From Pascua guehoae (Eukaryota; Basidiomycota; Tremellomycetes; Trichosporonales; Trichosporonaceae), in NCBI GenBank assembly GCA_001600415.1, contig BCJX01000012.1, positions 559,163-623,162 of the forward strand: 64,000 bases of DNA, read 5' to 3'. The notes beneath the pieces were generated by a model. It searched no databases. It was not told the origin of the DNA and saw only the letters and a program-made list of their open reading frames with translations. Both the position numbers and the translations under genes were made by a program. How positions within the stretch are numbered: position 1 is the first letter of the stretch; every line of letters starts with the position of its first letter. Positions 34,208 to 48,546 of this stretch are shown here, one piece after another.

Positions 34208-35328
34208 CTAGATGTAGGTGGCGGTGTGGTCTGGGTGTGTGTGTGTCCACGCAGACGAGACCGAGAGGTAGTCATTGGAGACACCTGCGGCGTAGTTTAC
34301 GCCCTCCTCGGCGCCGGTGATGCCGATGCCCAGACCGACCAGTGGCTGTTGTGGCTGGTGGTGGTGGTGCTGGGGGTGGCCGCCCTGCTTGTGCTGGACT
34401 GGGAGGCCAGGGCAGAGGGTGGGGGAAGTCTGGAAGGTCGACTGGGCCAGAGGCGAGGGGGAAAAGGGGAATGGCTGAGGCGTGTATGTGAGGAGGTTTG
34501 GGGTTTGTTGGAAGTAGGCCGTCGAGGGCGTGTGGGGCGGCGTGTTGACAATGGGCTTGCGCACGGGCGTCATTGGCATCGCGTACGAGGTGCTCGTCGA
34601 CGACTCGGTGGGCGAGACGGGGGCCGTGGCGTAGGCCGGGTAGCCCGAGCCGTCGTCGACGGTCGGGGTAGCCTCGGTCATTGGTGTGGTGGTCATGACG
34701 GGAACCATTGGGGAGACCGAAATGACGGGCACGGGGGGAGCCTGGAACCATGGCTGCTCAAACTGGGCAGGCGAGGTCATGGCTGGCGCCGGTGGGATGG
34801 GCGAGTAGGGCGAGAGCGCGATGGGGGTCGAGTAGGACCGGCGGGGAGGAACGTGGGTGCCGCGGATGGGACCGGGACCAGCGAGGTAGGGCATCGAGTA
34901 GACCGACTGGTCGACAAAGTATGGGGCCGAGCGCTGAGCGGCATAGGCAGACTTTGCGGCCTTTGCAGCGGCCTTCTTCTCGCGAGTCGCACGGTTGACC
35001 TCCTCGGGAACAGGCGTGTAGTCGCAGGTGCGGCGGGCACGAGTGCAGTTTGCGCAAGGGGTGGAGCCACAGCACTTGATTTTGCTAAAGACAGAGTCAG
35101 CCATTGCACGGACGCGTGAAAGGGCCAAAGCACTGTGGCAGAATGTGTCTATCAAGTAGAGTGGAGTGGTGGTGGGTGACGAGGACGAGACACTAACCGG
35201 TGACGGCAGTATTGGCAAGCCATGGCGATGCGCTGGCGGCGCGTCGAGGATTCTGGGCCCGACATGACGCTGCTGAAGCTGGTGTTGATCGAGATCTCAG
35301 CGGTAGGCTTGGGGTTTCCGTTCTGCAT
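34208..35328 (-). CDS. Small Zn2Cys6 binuclear-cluster transcription factor
   Basis: Two exons, 35328-35198 and 35084-34208, giving 335 aa. The intron splits the zinc cluster: ACQYCRHR in exon 1 joins KIKCCGSTPC in exon 2. The cysteines at about 38, 41, 48, 54, 57 and 64 follow C-x2-C-x6-C-x5-C-x2-C-x6-C exactly, the fungal Gal4-type DNA-binding cluster. A short Lys/Ala-rich helix follows (REKKAAAKAAKSAYA, a possible linker/dimer segment). The rest is Pro/Ser/Thr-rich with TPP, SPxxP and a His/Gln patch, typical of an activation region. No fungal-specific middle-homology domain is present, so it is smaller than most of the family. The target genes are unknown. Its upstream side faces the 14-kb gene-free region, which may be its control region. 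Confidence 0.88.
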
Positions 35329-36423
35329 GTCGACAGGTCGAGTGCAGAGGTGGGGTGGGGGTGGAGGAGTGGTGTGGTGTGGTCTGGCGGTGCAGTAGGG
35401 TGGTGTTGGTACGCGAACGGGATGCGATAATGTTTCCGAAGAGTGTGAGAGAGTGCGAGGTCTAATAAGACAAGGCAAGGTGTTGGCAGCGCTAGCAGCT
35501 AGGACGGGGAGTTGGACAAGGAGATAGTGGTAGAGGAACAAGGATGGGACGGGAGGTCGAGCTGCTGCTGGAGGAGGAAGGGGAGGGGATGGGAAGCAAG
35601 ATTGGGCTCTCGAGCTGGCTCTATAGATATATACTTGTGAGTGGGATCGTGGACGAGTAACGAGCGACTTGTCAGGCTAAACTGGTCTTGGAGGGGCTCT
35701 GAGGGAGCGCGGGAGACTAGGTGAGGGTTGTCTCGGAAGGATGGAGAGAGCGACAAAGACGATCGGCGGGTAGGGCGGGGAGCCGAGCGCATGCCCGGCG
35801 TGGCTGAGACACTTGACGTTCGGCCTCTTTGCTTTCGACCTGCGCGACCTGGTCGGGTCGGCTTGCTTGGCTCTGATTGCGCTGGGCTGAATGCACCTTG
35901 GCCTCATTGACCTGGCAATGACCTTTGACCTGGATTGACCTGGATTGACGTGGCTGACCTGCATTGCCTGGATTGATTGACGTGGGGGGAGGGGGGGAGG
36001 ACGAGGACCGAGGGACGGAGGGGCTTGACCTGACATGTCCTAGGACTCAGGACCAACTCCAACAAACAGGGATAAGGGGGGGGGGGGAGAAGCGGGGGTG
36101 GTGGGGGTGGTGGTGGGGGGGAGAGGGCGAGAGGGGGGGTGAGGGTTCTGCGGCGCCGACTGACGGACGCACGCACTCACTCACGCACGCACGTATGCAC
36201 GCACGCACGCGGCAGGGCAGGAACGCTAAGCCACGCGCGGACGGTTAGCATGGCAAGGTTGGGACGTTGACACCATCCGAGGTAACTGACTTTGAACAGG
36301 CGTTCGGACAGAGGACAACAGGGGTTTGGCGCCAATATCAAGGCACGTCAGGCGTGGCCCCAAGGCAGACGCCGCGCGTCCGCGCGCGCGCAAACTCGCA
36401 CTCGCGCGAGAGAGGGCTGGCAG

Positions 36424-36425
<2 letters not shown>

Positions 36426-36459
<34 letters not shown>

Positions 36460-36477
36460 GAACTGAACTGAACTGAC
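36426..36477. repeat. 32-base poly(A) followed by CTGAA repeats
   Basis: Thirty-two A's are followed by four CTGAA-type units. This is the longest A tract in the window. It could be a simple replication-slippage tract or the tail of an old retroposed copy. Confidence 0.85.
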
Positions 36478-36739
36478 GGCAAGGCACAACCAAAGCCATG
36501 CGGCCCGCGAGCCAAAGCGCGCTGGCGTAGCTCGCGGCAGCGCGGACAAACCGAAGCCATGGTTTTTGCGTTTGCACCGGCAGTAAAGGGGCCGCATTAC
36601 GGCAACGTCTCATCCATACCGGCCTCGGCACTTACGTCACGAGCCGAGGGTGCCATGGCACAGGGTCCTAACTTAGACCAAGGACCTTGTCAGCAGGCCA
36701 GGCAGGGGGGCGCCAGGCCAACGCCAGTTCGTTTGCAGT

Positions 36740-36773
36740 AGTGGTGGTGTGGTGGTGGTGGTGGTGGTGGTGT
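36740..36773. repeat. GTG trinucleotide-type microsatellite
   Basis: GTGGTG units with a single interruption, in non-coding DNA. Confidence 0.85.
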
Positions 36774-39700
36774 GCCTTTCGTTCGGCCGCCCCGCGGTCC
36801 GGTATTACTGCACACCGACGCCACGAGCCACGAATATTGCAATGCACTAAGGGTGGCCGTCTTTTTTCGCTAGCCAAGGGTGGCGTGGTGGCGCCACTGG
36901 ACAGCGGGTGCCGATGGTAATGGCAGCCATGGGTGACGAGTGACGACCGTGGCGGCGGTGGTGGCTTGGTTGATGGCGCCCATGCAGTCAGGGTGAGCCT
37001 CCCCCCCCCCACTCACTCCCCAACACACCCCAGACTGACAGAGAGCATCACAATCTTGCCATTGGCCCGATGTGTCCCTTGGGCAGTCACTCGCCACCGT
37101 CCGTGCCATCATGGTGCGTGCCTCATCCTTCAAAGGCGTCTGATGGTGCGCCAACGCCATGTCCGAGACGTTCGGACTGGCAAAAGGTACGCTACTCTCA
37201 ACAGTTACTAGTGCGCTAGTGACAGCCGATTAGACAACAATCACGCCGCGGGTGCCATGCTAAAGAAACCTCACATACCAGAGTTGCGTGCTCTGGACCG
37301 GTCTTCGTCACCAGCTAGTTCTGTTCGCCTTGCCTGCATTCCCCCGTTTGATGGAATCCCACTATGCTCCGATGGGCATCCACCCATGAGCGAGATTGTT
37401 GCTTGGCTATGACATCCACCCTGCCCTGAGCAAAGTTGGGGCTCGCTGCCTCGTCACGTCTTTCGAAGCATGCCGGCACCGGTGCGTTGGTACATTTGGC
37501 CCCCACCCCACCCCCCCGACCGCCACCTCCTCGGTATACCGACCAAGTGCCACTCGTGGCCTTTGTCCCTCTGCCCTGGCAACATCAGTAGCACCAGATG
37601 AACGGCCAGTTCTGGGAACTGCTCTGCCCCTGCCCAACCTGCCTCACTTGATCGTCTTCCGCGGCCCAAACCCTATGCACCATGCTCAGTCCAGAAAATG
37701 CCTCTCTTGATCAAACCCTGAACTCATGGCATTGTGATCAGTCACACTTGCACGTCCAGGTTCGCCAGGTCCGGAAAGGTACATGCACCTTGCTGCGCCA
37801 ATGGCGAGCGCGTACTTGCATGCTGTACGCGAGCCAACTGCCACTGCATCTCTCTGACGCGTTCGGGTATGCAAGGATAATCGATGGAAACCGACGCCCG
37901 GCATGTTCGGTACAATGCATGCCGCAGTGACGCCTCATATCGCCCCGCGACAGCAGGTGTCAATTCAATCAAGACCTCATCATACATGCCCGGCCCTTAT
38001 CCCTCGTGTCTTGTCCCCCGACCGCCACGAGCCAGTCCACGGCAGTGGCGTTGGTGGCAGCCATGTGGGTGTCGAGCGGCGACCCCCACTCGGTGTGTCT
38101 AGGTTGCATCGCCGTGCAACATGTGTATTAAACCAACAATACAATAATGGTAATGCAATTGTCAACGTCCATCAAACCGGCGCCACCCACAACATGTGGT
38201 CCGAACGCCGCCATCCTCGTCATCCAGGGCGTTGCAGCCATGCAATCCCCCCGCCGTCCTGCCTTGGCCGCGCCGTGGCGTTGCGTCGTTGGGACGACGA
38301 GAACCGCAGGGAATCCAGAGGACAAGCTGCATTCTTTCGACGGCAATCGCCGCACCATGAGAGAACATACCCCCAAGTAGCTGTGCCCTGGAATCTCATC
38401 CAGCAAAGTCAATTCTATCAGTACGGTGTCTGTACGAGATTATTGACTGCAAAAACTCGTGGGCCCTGACCAAAAGCTCACAATCTTTCCAAGCGTGGGT
38501 ACTCGTGCACAAAGGCAAACCACCCCGGCATCTGGCCAAACTCGACAGTGTGCCTTGCTGTCCCTACATTATCTTGGGCATTTTCCGGTCTCCGAAATCC
38601 TCTCCTACCCTAGGAAAGTGACTGTGCCTTCCCCTCTCTCCCTGTCTGCCTACCTGTTCTCTCTCCCCCATCTTTGTGCAGATCACCACCCCGCGGGCCA
38701 CCCAGGAGCTCCGATTCGGAGCGCACAAAACGATTGCGGAAGTGCAACCGCGTGGTAGTGTGGCGTTCACTCTACAGGGTTTAGATGCAGGGTGATTACA
38801 GATGTGGCGCACAACAAACCGCGTGGCCGACGACTGTGGTTGGGCATGTCGGTGCCACTGTCCAATGTTGTGCATGCATCGGTGACACTGGGCAATGCCC
38901 ATTGGCCAGCACGGCCCGCCCTGGCCAGCAACAAAAACGCCCCCCGGACCATCACTCTGGCGCAGCCCATGGCTAGCGGCTGGGCATGTCTGGGCATGGC
39001 TGGGCGTGGCTGGGCCGCATGCTGGCGGCATTGGCCGCCATGGTCATTTCTTGCCGTCACACGGGTGAGTCATTGAGACAAGTGGCAGGGGAGTGACTCA
39101 TCTGTGCCCATCGCAGCGTGCACGGGCTGACGTCTTGGCAGCAGGCAGAGATGAGATGAGGAGTAGAAGATGGAGCTGGCCACGTCTGACCGATAACCCT
39201 TTTCCTGACTGATCAGACGATCAGTCAACTTGCAACGCCACCCCGTTAAAGAGTGCACAGTGCTGCGCATACTAGACCCCCCGCTTTGCACGACACAATA
39301 GACATCATTGTCATTCACGGGTACCACCCCGGCGATCAACGCCATTTCTTGCTGCCGAATCTTGCCGGCAGATCGTTGTACATCATTTGTGTGCCACGTC
39401 GTCGTCGTCACCAAAGGGTGCGTGCGGGTGTGTACACATCGTCATTAGCCAAGCCCAGCCGGAGCACGCCGCACAGACAAGACAATGACCTAGGCAACAA
39501 GACGTCACACGCAGCAGGACAGTCGTCGGCAAGCGAGCGTTGCCGATGCCCATTCCTAATGCCGTTCAAACAGCCGGTTATGCTGCGGTGCATCGGTGCA
39601 TCACACCATGCTCTGTAGAAAACTCTACTAGCGAGGCAGATTGAAGGCGAATGTCCGCCATATCCTAGATTGCCGGCATGGCACTCCTTGTTCGGTTCAG

Positions 39701-42700
39701 TCCCATGGGCTAGCGCTGGGTATAGGTAGAGTGGTCCAGTGACAGGGCTGCGATATCGTATATACAGACCCACTAGACTGCACAACGCAAAAGGCGCTTA
39801 GCGTTGGAATCGGAATCAAACGTAACATGAAGCCGGCATCCAGTACTTGTTTTTGCACGTCCATGTTGGTCGCCATTTGGGTTTGGCCCTCGCGTTCCTT
39901 TTTTACGGTGCCTTTTCAGCATGAATCGGCAAACCCAAAGTGATACTACATGGCGGACAGGGGAGGGGGAGAGGGACATATTGACAGAAAGAGGCAAGAG
40001 CGAGACAGGAACGGCATGCGTTGACAATTATGGCATACCTTCCAAAGTAGGTGCAGAGTTTATGCCCGTATGCCCGCTTTGGGCCAACCCTCCCAAGCCC
40101 TCCCAGTAGCACTCTTGGCGGTGAGGGACGTACGCACGCTCTACATGTACTGCCTGCACCTGTGCCTGGGCCGGAGGCCTGATCCATTGGCCACGACGCG
40201 TGATGCCGCAATAGCAAAGCAGGGGCCGTCGTTAAATGCCCCAACTCGAAAGATAGAATCTCGATCATGACATCCGCGAGTTTTGCAGAGCGGCGCGCGC
40301 ACACTCGCTTCCCATGCATGGATTAGGGGACGCTGCTCTTTCCGCCGGATCTTGGGGGTAGGCTCTGCAATTGCCGTGGGTGAACCCAACCCAATCCAAC
40401 GCCGGCGGTACTTGCCCAACCATAATCCAACCCAGCCGGACCCATCTACAGACCACATCGCACTAGAGCACGATAGCGCCAAAACGTATCGACGTTTGAC
40501 GCCAGCGGTAAAATGCGACAGCAGGACGCGCTGCAGCACGCGCAGTGCGTGTTTACACGCTACTGCAGTAGTAGTTTGGCTGGTTCAACCTATTTTCTCG
40601 TGGTAATTCTCGCTTCACCGGCTCTGGACCGGCCCAGTGCCACCGACACTTTAACCTTGCGATCCCACCATCTACACCAAAAGGCATCATGATGCATGTC
40701 ATGGGCGTTGCCGACATGGGTCTCAAGCGAGGTGAGGTAGTGTCCTTACAGACACCGCCCTGAGGCCACCAGCGAGGTACTGCCAGGTCCCAGGTCCGCT
40801 GGCTTTTGCGCCGAGCGATCCTGTTTACGACATGAAGCGACATGGCACGAACCGAACTTCACACATTGTATGTACCTAGCAGCATCCCAAGCCGTGCCTC
40901 GCCCAGTGATGTGCCTGTGAGCATAATCTCGAAGGGCACCGAGCAGGCGGTTTGGCTTGCTGGCTCAACGGGGGGGTGGGGGGGGGGTACGTACTCTTTA
41001 TCGTCATTGGCGCTGCGGCTTGGATTCGTGGAAACACCCGTGGCTGAGAGGACATCTGATGTTCTGTACGTATTAGCGAGGGTCAGCGCCACGGACCATA
41101 CAATCTGAATCCATTGCCGTGATGCCGCGCAATATCGTCAACGACTGTCAACCTGCACATGACAGTCATGCCGGCACTTGCGAGGGCATCCGCGGACCGA
41201 TTCTCACCACTTTTAATTATGTTAACGGCTACGATGTGTCACGAGCTGCCCCTCTCTCAGGCCAACGGCGGCCGCCGTTGCCGCCCCCCCTTAGGACATT
41301 CTCAGGCAATCGAACGACCACATTCACTAGGTGCCAAGAAGCATGGGGGTCCGTATCGATACGTTTGTGCTGTTGCTGTCCATCCAACATTTTGACCCTT
41401 GATCTACAGTACAACAAACACGCGAACACAAACACGCTCCCCGACGTGCAGATCAGATCTTGGAGCCTTGCACGGGAGTCGGCCAAGAAGCATGTCAGGC
41501 AGCCCCCCCAGAGACAAGCTCAAGCTCAAGCTCAAGCGTTGGGCTTGACAGATATGTATAGACGGCGGCGTCATCCTCGCAGCCCTCGGCCACTCCACCG
41601 AGTGGCAGGTGCGGCATCTTGCCGTTGATTGAATCGGTTCCAGCGTCCAGGAAAGAAAGGGCACTTCCGTGCTCTCCGGTTGGCCCTGGCCACCAACAAA
41701 CCGAGCAGGCTGCCGCCCGCCCGCCATGCGCTCGCCACGCTGCCGTGTATCGATTTGCTTAACCTTGAACCTCTGATGAACAAAAAAAAAAAAACAGTTA
41801 CAAGGTTGTCCCGTCGGCGCGTCGCGTAGACTACTGTAGACTATAGACGTTGCATCGTCGGTGCCTTTGTGGAGTACATACGTGTGGTGCCAAGATCCTA
41901 CGAGCACCCAATGTCTGTGGGCTGCACAAAACTTGTCTCTAGGCCTCCCCTCCGGCAAGACAGTGTGAGCTTGTGCAGGATATGCCCGGTGTACCTGTTC
42001 CTGGCTGGGAGAAAGGCTGCCATGACCCTTTTGCACAATTTCCTGCGCCAGAAACAACAAAACCAGGTAGCACGCACGCTCGCACGCACCATGGACTCGT
42101 GCGGGGACTTGGGTTCAAGGAACAAAAGAACACGGAGCGGAGCACGACTTGTCCTAGCGCGTTGGTCGGGAGCGGACAGTTTTGTCCAAGTGTTTGTGTC
42201 ACTTGCTTTCCTCGAATATCATCCCATGTCCCACTTTGCGTCCCGCTGTGCGCCACACACGGCCACGACAAGTGCGGATAACAGGACAGGATAACAGCCA
42301 CCTGTTGTCGCCCGTACCGATCAAGTCAGGCTCTACCCCCAGAGATTTAGTGCAGGTGTGTGTGTGTATGTGTTGTGGTTGCTGCGCCTGAGGGGTTTTT
42401 CTGAACCTGAGCGGAGTTTGCTGGGGCGGACCTGGACCTGAAAGACGAGAAAGTAACCAACTCCGTATAGCTAAATTCTGGCAGAATCGGGGCCTGGGGT
42501 GGGGGTCAGCCTGGCAGGCAGGCAAGCAGGTGACTAGTTAGGACCTGGTTGACTGGAGATATCGAGGGACCGAGCCACCGCCGTTTACGTGGAGCGTGAC
42601 ATTCATCCGCGCATGTGTTTGCACCTGGGGTCTGTCTGGGGTCAGACTAGGCCTTCGGATGCACACTTGGTCCCACTTTGGTGCACTCGTCTGTCAGTCC

Positions 42701-44305
42701 TTGTCTCGTCCTTCTCGTCGGTATGCCGTTGCATCCGCTGCATCCGCCGTGCTGGATGCCCCTCAATACAGTAATATTATATCACCACCGATAGCACCCC
42801 ATTTACTGCGTGACACCCCCCGCAACTGTCCGGACAACACGGATCGCCATGCACATATGCAGTTGGCGATGACTAACGCCGCACTCACCATCGCCATTGC
42901 AGTACGGTACCCCGCGCACGACAACTCTCGGCATGTGGCTGCTGCGCAAGTGGACACGCGACGACGCGACGACGCGTACGACTGCGCACGCGGACAAGAT
43001 GTCACGCCAGTGACTGACTACCAGTGTGGAAGCGAAACGCGTCCGGTGTCGCACATCGAGGCTAGTATTTGTGCTCGCTACCTCCTACCTGGTGGACGCT
43101 AATTTAGCGCCACCGCGACGCGCGGCATTGCGGCATCAAGGCATGCGTGCTAACCACCATGACTACGGGCCTACCATTCAGTCCGTCTTGCAATGCAGTA
43201 AGCCATGGTATGCTGTACGGTAAACCCCAGCGTTGTTGTGGTCGCGTGGGAACCAGATTCCACCCCCCCACCGATTACCGCCAGTGCCGCGGCCCGACCA
43301 CGCCACGGTGCCCCCGAGGCCCCCATCCGACCAGCCGGTCAACGAGAACGGTGTAACGCCGCGTCACGGACTGTCAGGCATGCCCCTCACCTCATTGTCA
43401 ACTTTGACCCCCAGGCCATCGCGTAAGGACACCTCATCGCGGCACGAGTGTGCGATGGAGATGCATGCATGCATGTACACACACGGCAAACACGCAGACG
43501 ACTGCGCTACCAAACACCGACACCCAGCCACACCCGCGGTCCGCGGCCTGCGGCCAGACGCGCAACCGCGTCTGGCAGCAGCAGCATTCGCAGCCGATAC
43601 TTGTACCCCCGCACCCGCAGGCTGTTTGTGCATCGCGTCGCCCGACTCTGTCGACCGCCTGCATCACCCGCCGAGGTCGGTGCCGACACGAATATGCCGG
43701 CCGCCTCGTTGGCCCCCGTTCCTCGAGGTCCATGGAATCCAATAAAACACCCTCGTCTGATAAAGGCACGCCGAGCTAGAGTCACGTCGCACGCTACGCT
43801 ATTCCAGACAAACATACACTCTGGTGCCTAGCTACTCGACCTCGGGTCTCAGGACAGGTACGGCCCCAATTGCAGTTAGGAGCGCAGCACGCTTGGATGA
43901 TCAGATGTTCAGATGCGATGCATGCTGTTGACGCTGACAATGGCCAAACGCACGTCCTGCTCGTGTCACATTAAAGATCAAGGCCACAACGACGCCCCCG
44001 AGCACGTCTCCACGACCGTGCATGTCAGCTGATTCATATCATCGCCGGCCGCCGAGCACGCGGATGTCTTTATTTGGCTGACAGTCCAAGGCCCTACTCG
44101 CCCACAGAGGTCAGCCGGCGGGAGCCAGTGCGCGAGTGAGGATGGGAACCGTCAACTGTTTGCAGATCGTACTCCGAGGCACAGCACCGAGGCACACACG
44201 ACAGCCGTTGTGGCACTTTCGAGGCCTGACGCAAACAAGCACTGGGTGGGCACAGTTTGTGCCCTCGGTTCGTAGTGGGGATCGGCGTCGTCCTAGTGTG
44301 GGAGC

Positions 44306-44308
<3 letters not shown>

Positions 44309-44345
<37 letters not shown>
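44309..44345. repeat. (GT)n microsatellite
   Basis: About eighteen uninterrupted GT dinucleotides. Confidence 0.9.
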
Positions 44346-44346
<1 letters not shown>

Positions 44347-45597
44347 TTGGGGCATGGTATTCGTAAACGAGTGTGGCGATGCCGGATGGCAGAGGCGATA
44401 CGACATTTGTCACTACGTCGCTTTCAAGATTGTTGTCATAGTGAGAGACAAAGAACCAGCCTTCACCTGGGCTCCTCGCGTCCTTTGTCCCGTTGTCTCC
44501 CCAGCTTTGTGCGACTCTCGATGCCTCTCGCGCCTCCTACTCCACATTCCTTGCCAGGTGCACGTACCGTAGTGTGAGTCAGCGCCAGTGGCCAAAGGGA
44601 CTGTTTGTTCGGTTTGTTACTACAATAAACACCACCCTTGTGATCGTCTCTCAGAGCGCGTCGTCCTACGAGTTCCCCCTGACTGCCCCCTCCTCTGACC
44701 TGCTCCCGGGACTTTCCTGGGGACACTGAGCACTGACCAAGTCTGTGAGCCGGCTCCCTCGGGCCCACTGCGCACCCGATGCTATTCGTATTCTGCTAAC
44801 GTTTATTTTTTTCCTGTATCCGCTTGTTTTCTCGTGCCAAGATCTTGGTCGTGTTTACTCATGCGTCGGTGAGCCCACATCCTGGACGGACTGGTTCTCC
44901 AACGGGAACAGCAGCCAGAGCTCGGCAAACTGCATCGAGTTGCGTGGAGGTTGGAGAGACGGGGCCATCGCCATGACTACACATTTACCATTTAATTAAA
45001 AGCCCAGTTCCGTGATGAACACTTACCGCGCACTCTTCATGCGTACAGATTTGTAAATGCAGTGCACATTCATCACTGCAAGCGGGGTATCATCCCCGTG
45101 TTGGCACGGGTAGGTGGCACGGTCTCCTCTGCATGTGACCGAGAGTGAAAAATGATGTTCCAGCTGTGTCATTCAACAATCGTCATCCCCATTGCCCTCG
45201 ACAATGGTGTACTGTAGGCACTCGAGCCGCCATAACCATAATACTCACAGGCATGCTCTCCTCTGCATTGCTCTATCTTCCAGGACTAGACATAGGATAG
45301 AGGGCGCCTCTGTCACCATTCCGTCTTCCGCAACACTAAAGTCTTCCATATCCAGGGGAACGCCATCACTGACGCATAGCGAGACAAGCCCTGGCCGAGT
45401 GTCCTGCCACTGACCAGGCCCACCACCCGGCCACAGTCTGGCCACCTCACTTGCGATCGACGCTACTACCCACATAGCCGTTGAGAAGATACCTGAGCAC
45501 AGGACACGGCGGACACCAGGAGACCAGGATTACAAAGTTAAGAAATCAGGAAAACACCAAAGCCGACGGGGCAACGAGCACCCGAAGCGTTTCCCCC

Positions 45598-45858
45598 NNN
45601 NNNNNNNNNNNNNNNNNNNNNNNNNNNNNNNNNNNNNNNNNNNNNNNNNNNNNNNNNNNNNNNNNNNNNNNNNNNNNNNNNNNNNNNNNNNNNNNNNNNN
45701 NNNNNNNNNNNNNNNNNNNNNNNNNNNNNNNNNNNNNNNNNNNNNNNNNNNNNNNNNNNNNNNNNNNNNNNNNNNNNNNNNNNNNNNNNNNNNNNNNNNN
45801 NNNNNNNNNNNNNNNNNNNNNNNNNNNNNNNNNNNNNNNNNNNNNNNNNNNNNNNNNN
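45598..45858. other. Assembly gap (261 N)
   Basis: A run of 261 N bases. The sequences on both sides are unique-looking and I see no obvious shared repeat at the edges. Frames crossing it are meaningless. Confidence 0.99.
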
Positions 45859-47701
45859 CAAGCTTGTCCATATACCGTTTCATTTAGTCCGATCTGCATT
45901 CCGCAGAAACACACCACGCGTCGCCGCGGGCGATACTAGACTCTATGTGCATACAAACAATTGGCACAAGGCCGCACTTGGGGCGTCCGTCGGCGTACCG
46001 GCGTACCGGCGTCTGAGCCCGCATGCCCGCACCTGCACCTGCACTGTACCCTACGGTGATCGGCAATGCCCACTTTGAACCTGGGAACTGGGAGCTGGGA
46101 GCCGTCGTGGGTGGGAGCTGGGTGGGCGTTGGGTGGTTCCTGGGGATCAACACTCGGATGCAGAGCATGCGCATGTTAGTCTACTCTCGGGTGGCACTGT
46201 GGCAGTGTCTTTGGCCCTACGGTACGAGCATGTATGTGCATGGGTGTACCTGCGCAACTCGGGGGATTTTCTGTCTGCACCACCGTTGGCAGCGTCGCAC
46301 ATGCACGTCGCACGCGCCGGGGTACGCACGCCGTCGCTGCATATCGGTCTTTACCTCCTGGCAACGGGCCGGGCGTGCGTACACCAAGCTGGCCCGGCTT
46401 GGCGTAGCGCGGTGCGCGGCGCGATTTCAGTTGCGGCCAAGGACCGGTGACTGAGGCTGGGGGGTTCGCCGACGTGCAGACGTACGACGTGTCTAGCGAG
46501 GGGGAGGAGAACGTACAGGGGGACAGGACGTACAGACGTACGTAGGCCGGCACGTCCCATGCGGTCACTCACCGATTCGCCGGCGTGCGTACTTCCTTTT
46601 GCCCCCTCACTGTACTGTACTGTACGTGTGCCTGTCCCCGCTTCCTAGTCTGTTGCCGGCCTTCTATTCCTGTGCCTGGATTGGGGTGTTCGAGTCGATG
46701 ATTCTTGCTGCTTGAAGCATATCTGGCCTAAACGTCGAGCCGAACGGGGCAGAATCCGGAGCGTCGTACGTCGACGTCGTCCAACCTCGAGAGACTCTGA
46801 CAGTGTCGACGTAGGGACAAACCACCGATGGCCGCCTCACCCCTCGTCACTCACTCACCGCCAACACACCCCCAGTCCCCGCGCGGGCCCAACAGCATCG
46901 TCGCGGGCGGCGGACACGCGCTGCGCCACTGTCGCATGTCGCTGCTAGCTGCAAACTGCTAGCTGCACGCTGTGACGCGTCACGGATGCCCGACGCCAGG
47001 TGTTACTGCACAGGTCACCACATGACACAGGTTGGATGCATACCGCGGTACCTCGGTACGGCGGGACGCGCGAAACGTTGCTTGTTCGCGAGGCGAATGA
47101 ATCAAATGACTTCCATCGAGCGAAAGAACATGTACTGCGCAGTACTCTGCCTCGCCACCTCGGTCGGCGGGGCGCTAGCCGTGTGCCTGCCGACAATCAT
47201 CTCGGCACCTGTCGGAATGCGGCATCGTGTTCGGGATGGTCATCACCGTCATCGTCATTCTCCAAGTCAGTGCGTCCGTGTTCCTCAACTGGTGTAGGGG
47301 CGCAGGGTTGCAGGATGCGCGCGCGTGCGACGACGGGGGCGGGCAACAGACAACAACGGACAGCAACAGACGGCAACGACGACGACGCGCCGACGCGAAG
47401 TTGGCAAGTCGACGCGAGGCACGCCACCTCGCCAAGCAAAAAACAAGCCACACCACACACCACAGCACACCACATACTGGCGCTTTCCGCTAGCGACAAG
47501 GACAAGGACGAGTCTAAACCCAACCGCAACCATCGAAGCATGCCACGACCGGACGCCATGCCAGACGAGGTTAGTGCGTCTACCCGCGTCGCCCAAGCTC
47601 GGTCTGTACCTTGTTGTTTACGTAGACCTCGGCACTTGTCTACTGGGGCATGTCTACGGTGGCCAGGTATGTACATGACGTTTACTAGACGCTAGAAGCT
47701 G

Positions 47702-47741
47702 CACGACTGGCACGACTGGCACGACTGGCACGACTGGCACT
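47702..47741. repeat. CACGACTGG nonamer tandem repeat
   Basis: Four perfect nine-base units. Confidence 0.85.
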
Positions 47742-48370
47742 GGCACCGAGCTCGCTCACGTTTGGTGCGCTAGTGCTCTCCTTGAATGCTGTGGCTCGCT
47801 ATGTGTACGTACAACATGCTTACTGTCCATGCTCGCGGGAGCCGGAAAGAAGACTCGGCCGCTACGTTGTCGACGATACTCCTACACTTCTGAAGATTCC
47901 GATCGATACGCGCCACTCGTCGTCCTCACCGTTGAATGCGAGTGGATCAAACGCCACCAACGACCTACACTTGGACGACACGACTCTTGTCAGCTCTCCC
48001 CCGGCGCTTGCTGCCACACGCCCGGGAACCCCGCCCCGAGCAGCCGTACACATCGGTGGCGACCCGGCCCCCTGCCTGCCACGGCGGGGGCCAGCAGCCA
48101 ACGTTATCAGGCATCACAGACGTCGTACGTCGAGTGGCGTCGTACACTACATTATTGTCCGGGTAAACCTCCGATCCGCGCAGTGGACCGCGTCGTCAGC
48201 GGCATCTTGGTCTGTGCATACAGCCACAGGTGTCCAAAGTCAGATTGACACGTCAAGCTCGTACGCACTGGGGTACAGGGTGGCGCAGGTGGGGTTCGAC
48301 AAGCTGGAACCCAGTGTGTCCGTTTGTGTGTCCCTTTGCCATGCTATGCCATTGCATTGGTCTAGAGTGT

Positions 48371-48411
48371 CCATGCCCAACCATGCCCAACCATGCCCAA
48401 CCATGCCCAAC
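48371..48411. repeat. CATGCCCAAC decamer tandem repeat
   Basis: Four perfect ten-base units. Confidence 0.9.
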
Positions 48412-48546
48412 TTTCACGTCAAAGTGGCAGTTTCCACTGCACCTGACACCCTGCACTAGACGTCGAGACTACGTGGCGAATAGACGAGAGTCGGGGGTGT
48501 AGACAAGGGTGGTCATACCATACTCGGGCACCCTGCCGCCCATTTC

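Larger units (their letters stand above)
35329..45597. other. Gene-free stretch upstream of the Zn2Cys6 factor (desert B, left part)
   Basis: Over 10 kb I could not support a single protein or RNA gene on either strand. Frames are short, compositionally random and overlapping. Contents seen: a G-rich block near 36075-36145, a 32-base poly(A) at 36426-36457 with CTGAA repeats, a GTG-type repeat at 36740-36773, GCATGC/GTAC-rich palindromic patches (for example near 43462-43478), and a (GT)n at 44309-44345. The first few hundred bases are presumably the transcription-factor 5' UTR and promoter (GA-rich). Confidence 0.45.

Noticed and set aside
33932..35119. A 395-codon plus-strand frame over the Zn2Cys6 gene
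   Set aside because: It is antisense to a gene with a perfect zinc-cluster pattern. It starts in GA-repeat DNA and its product is low-complexity.
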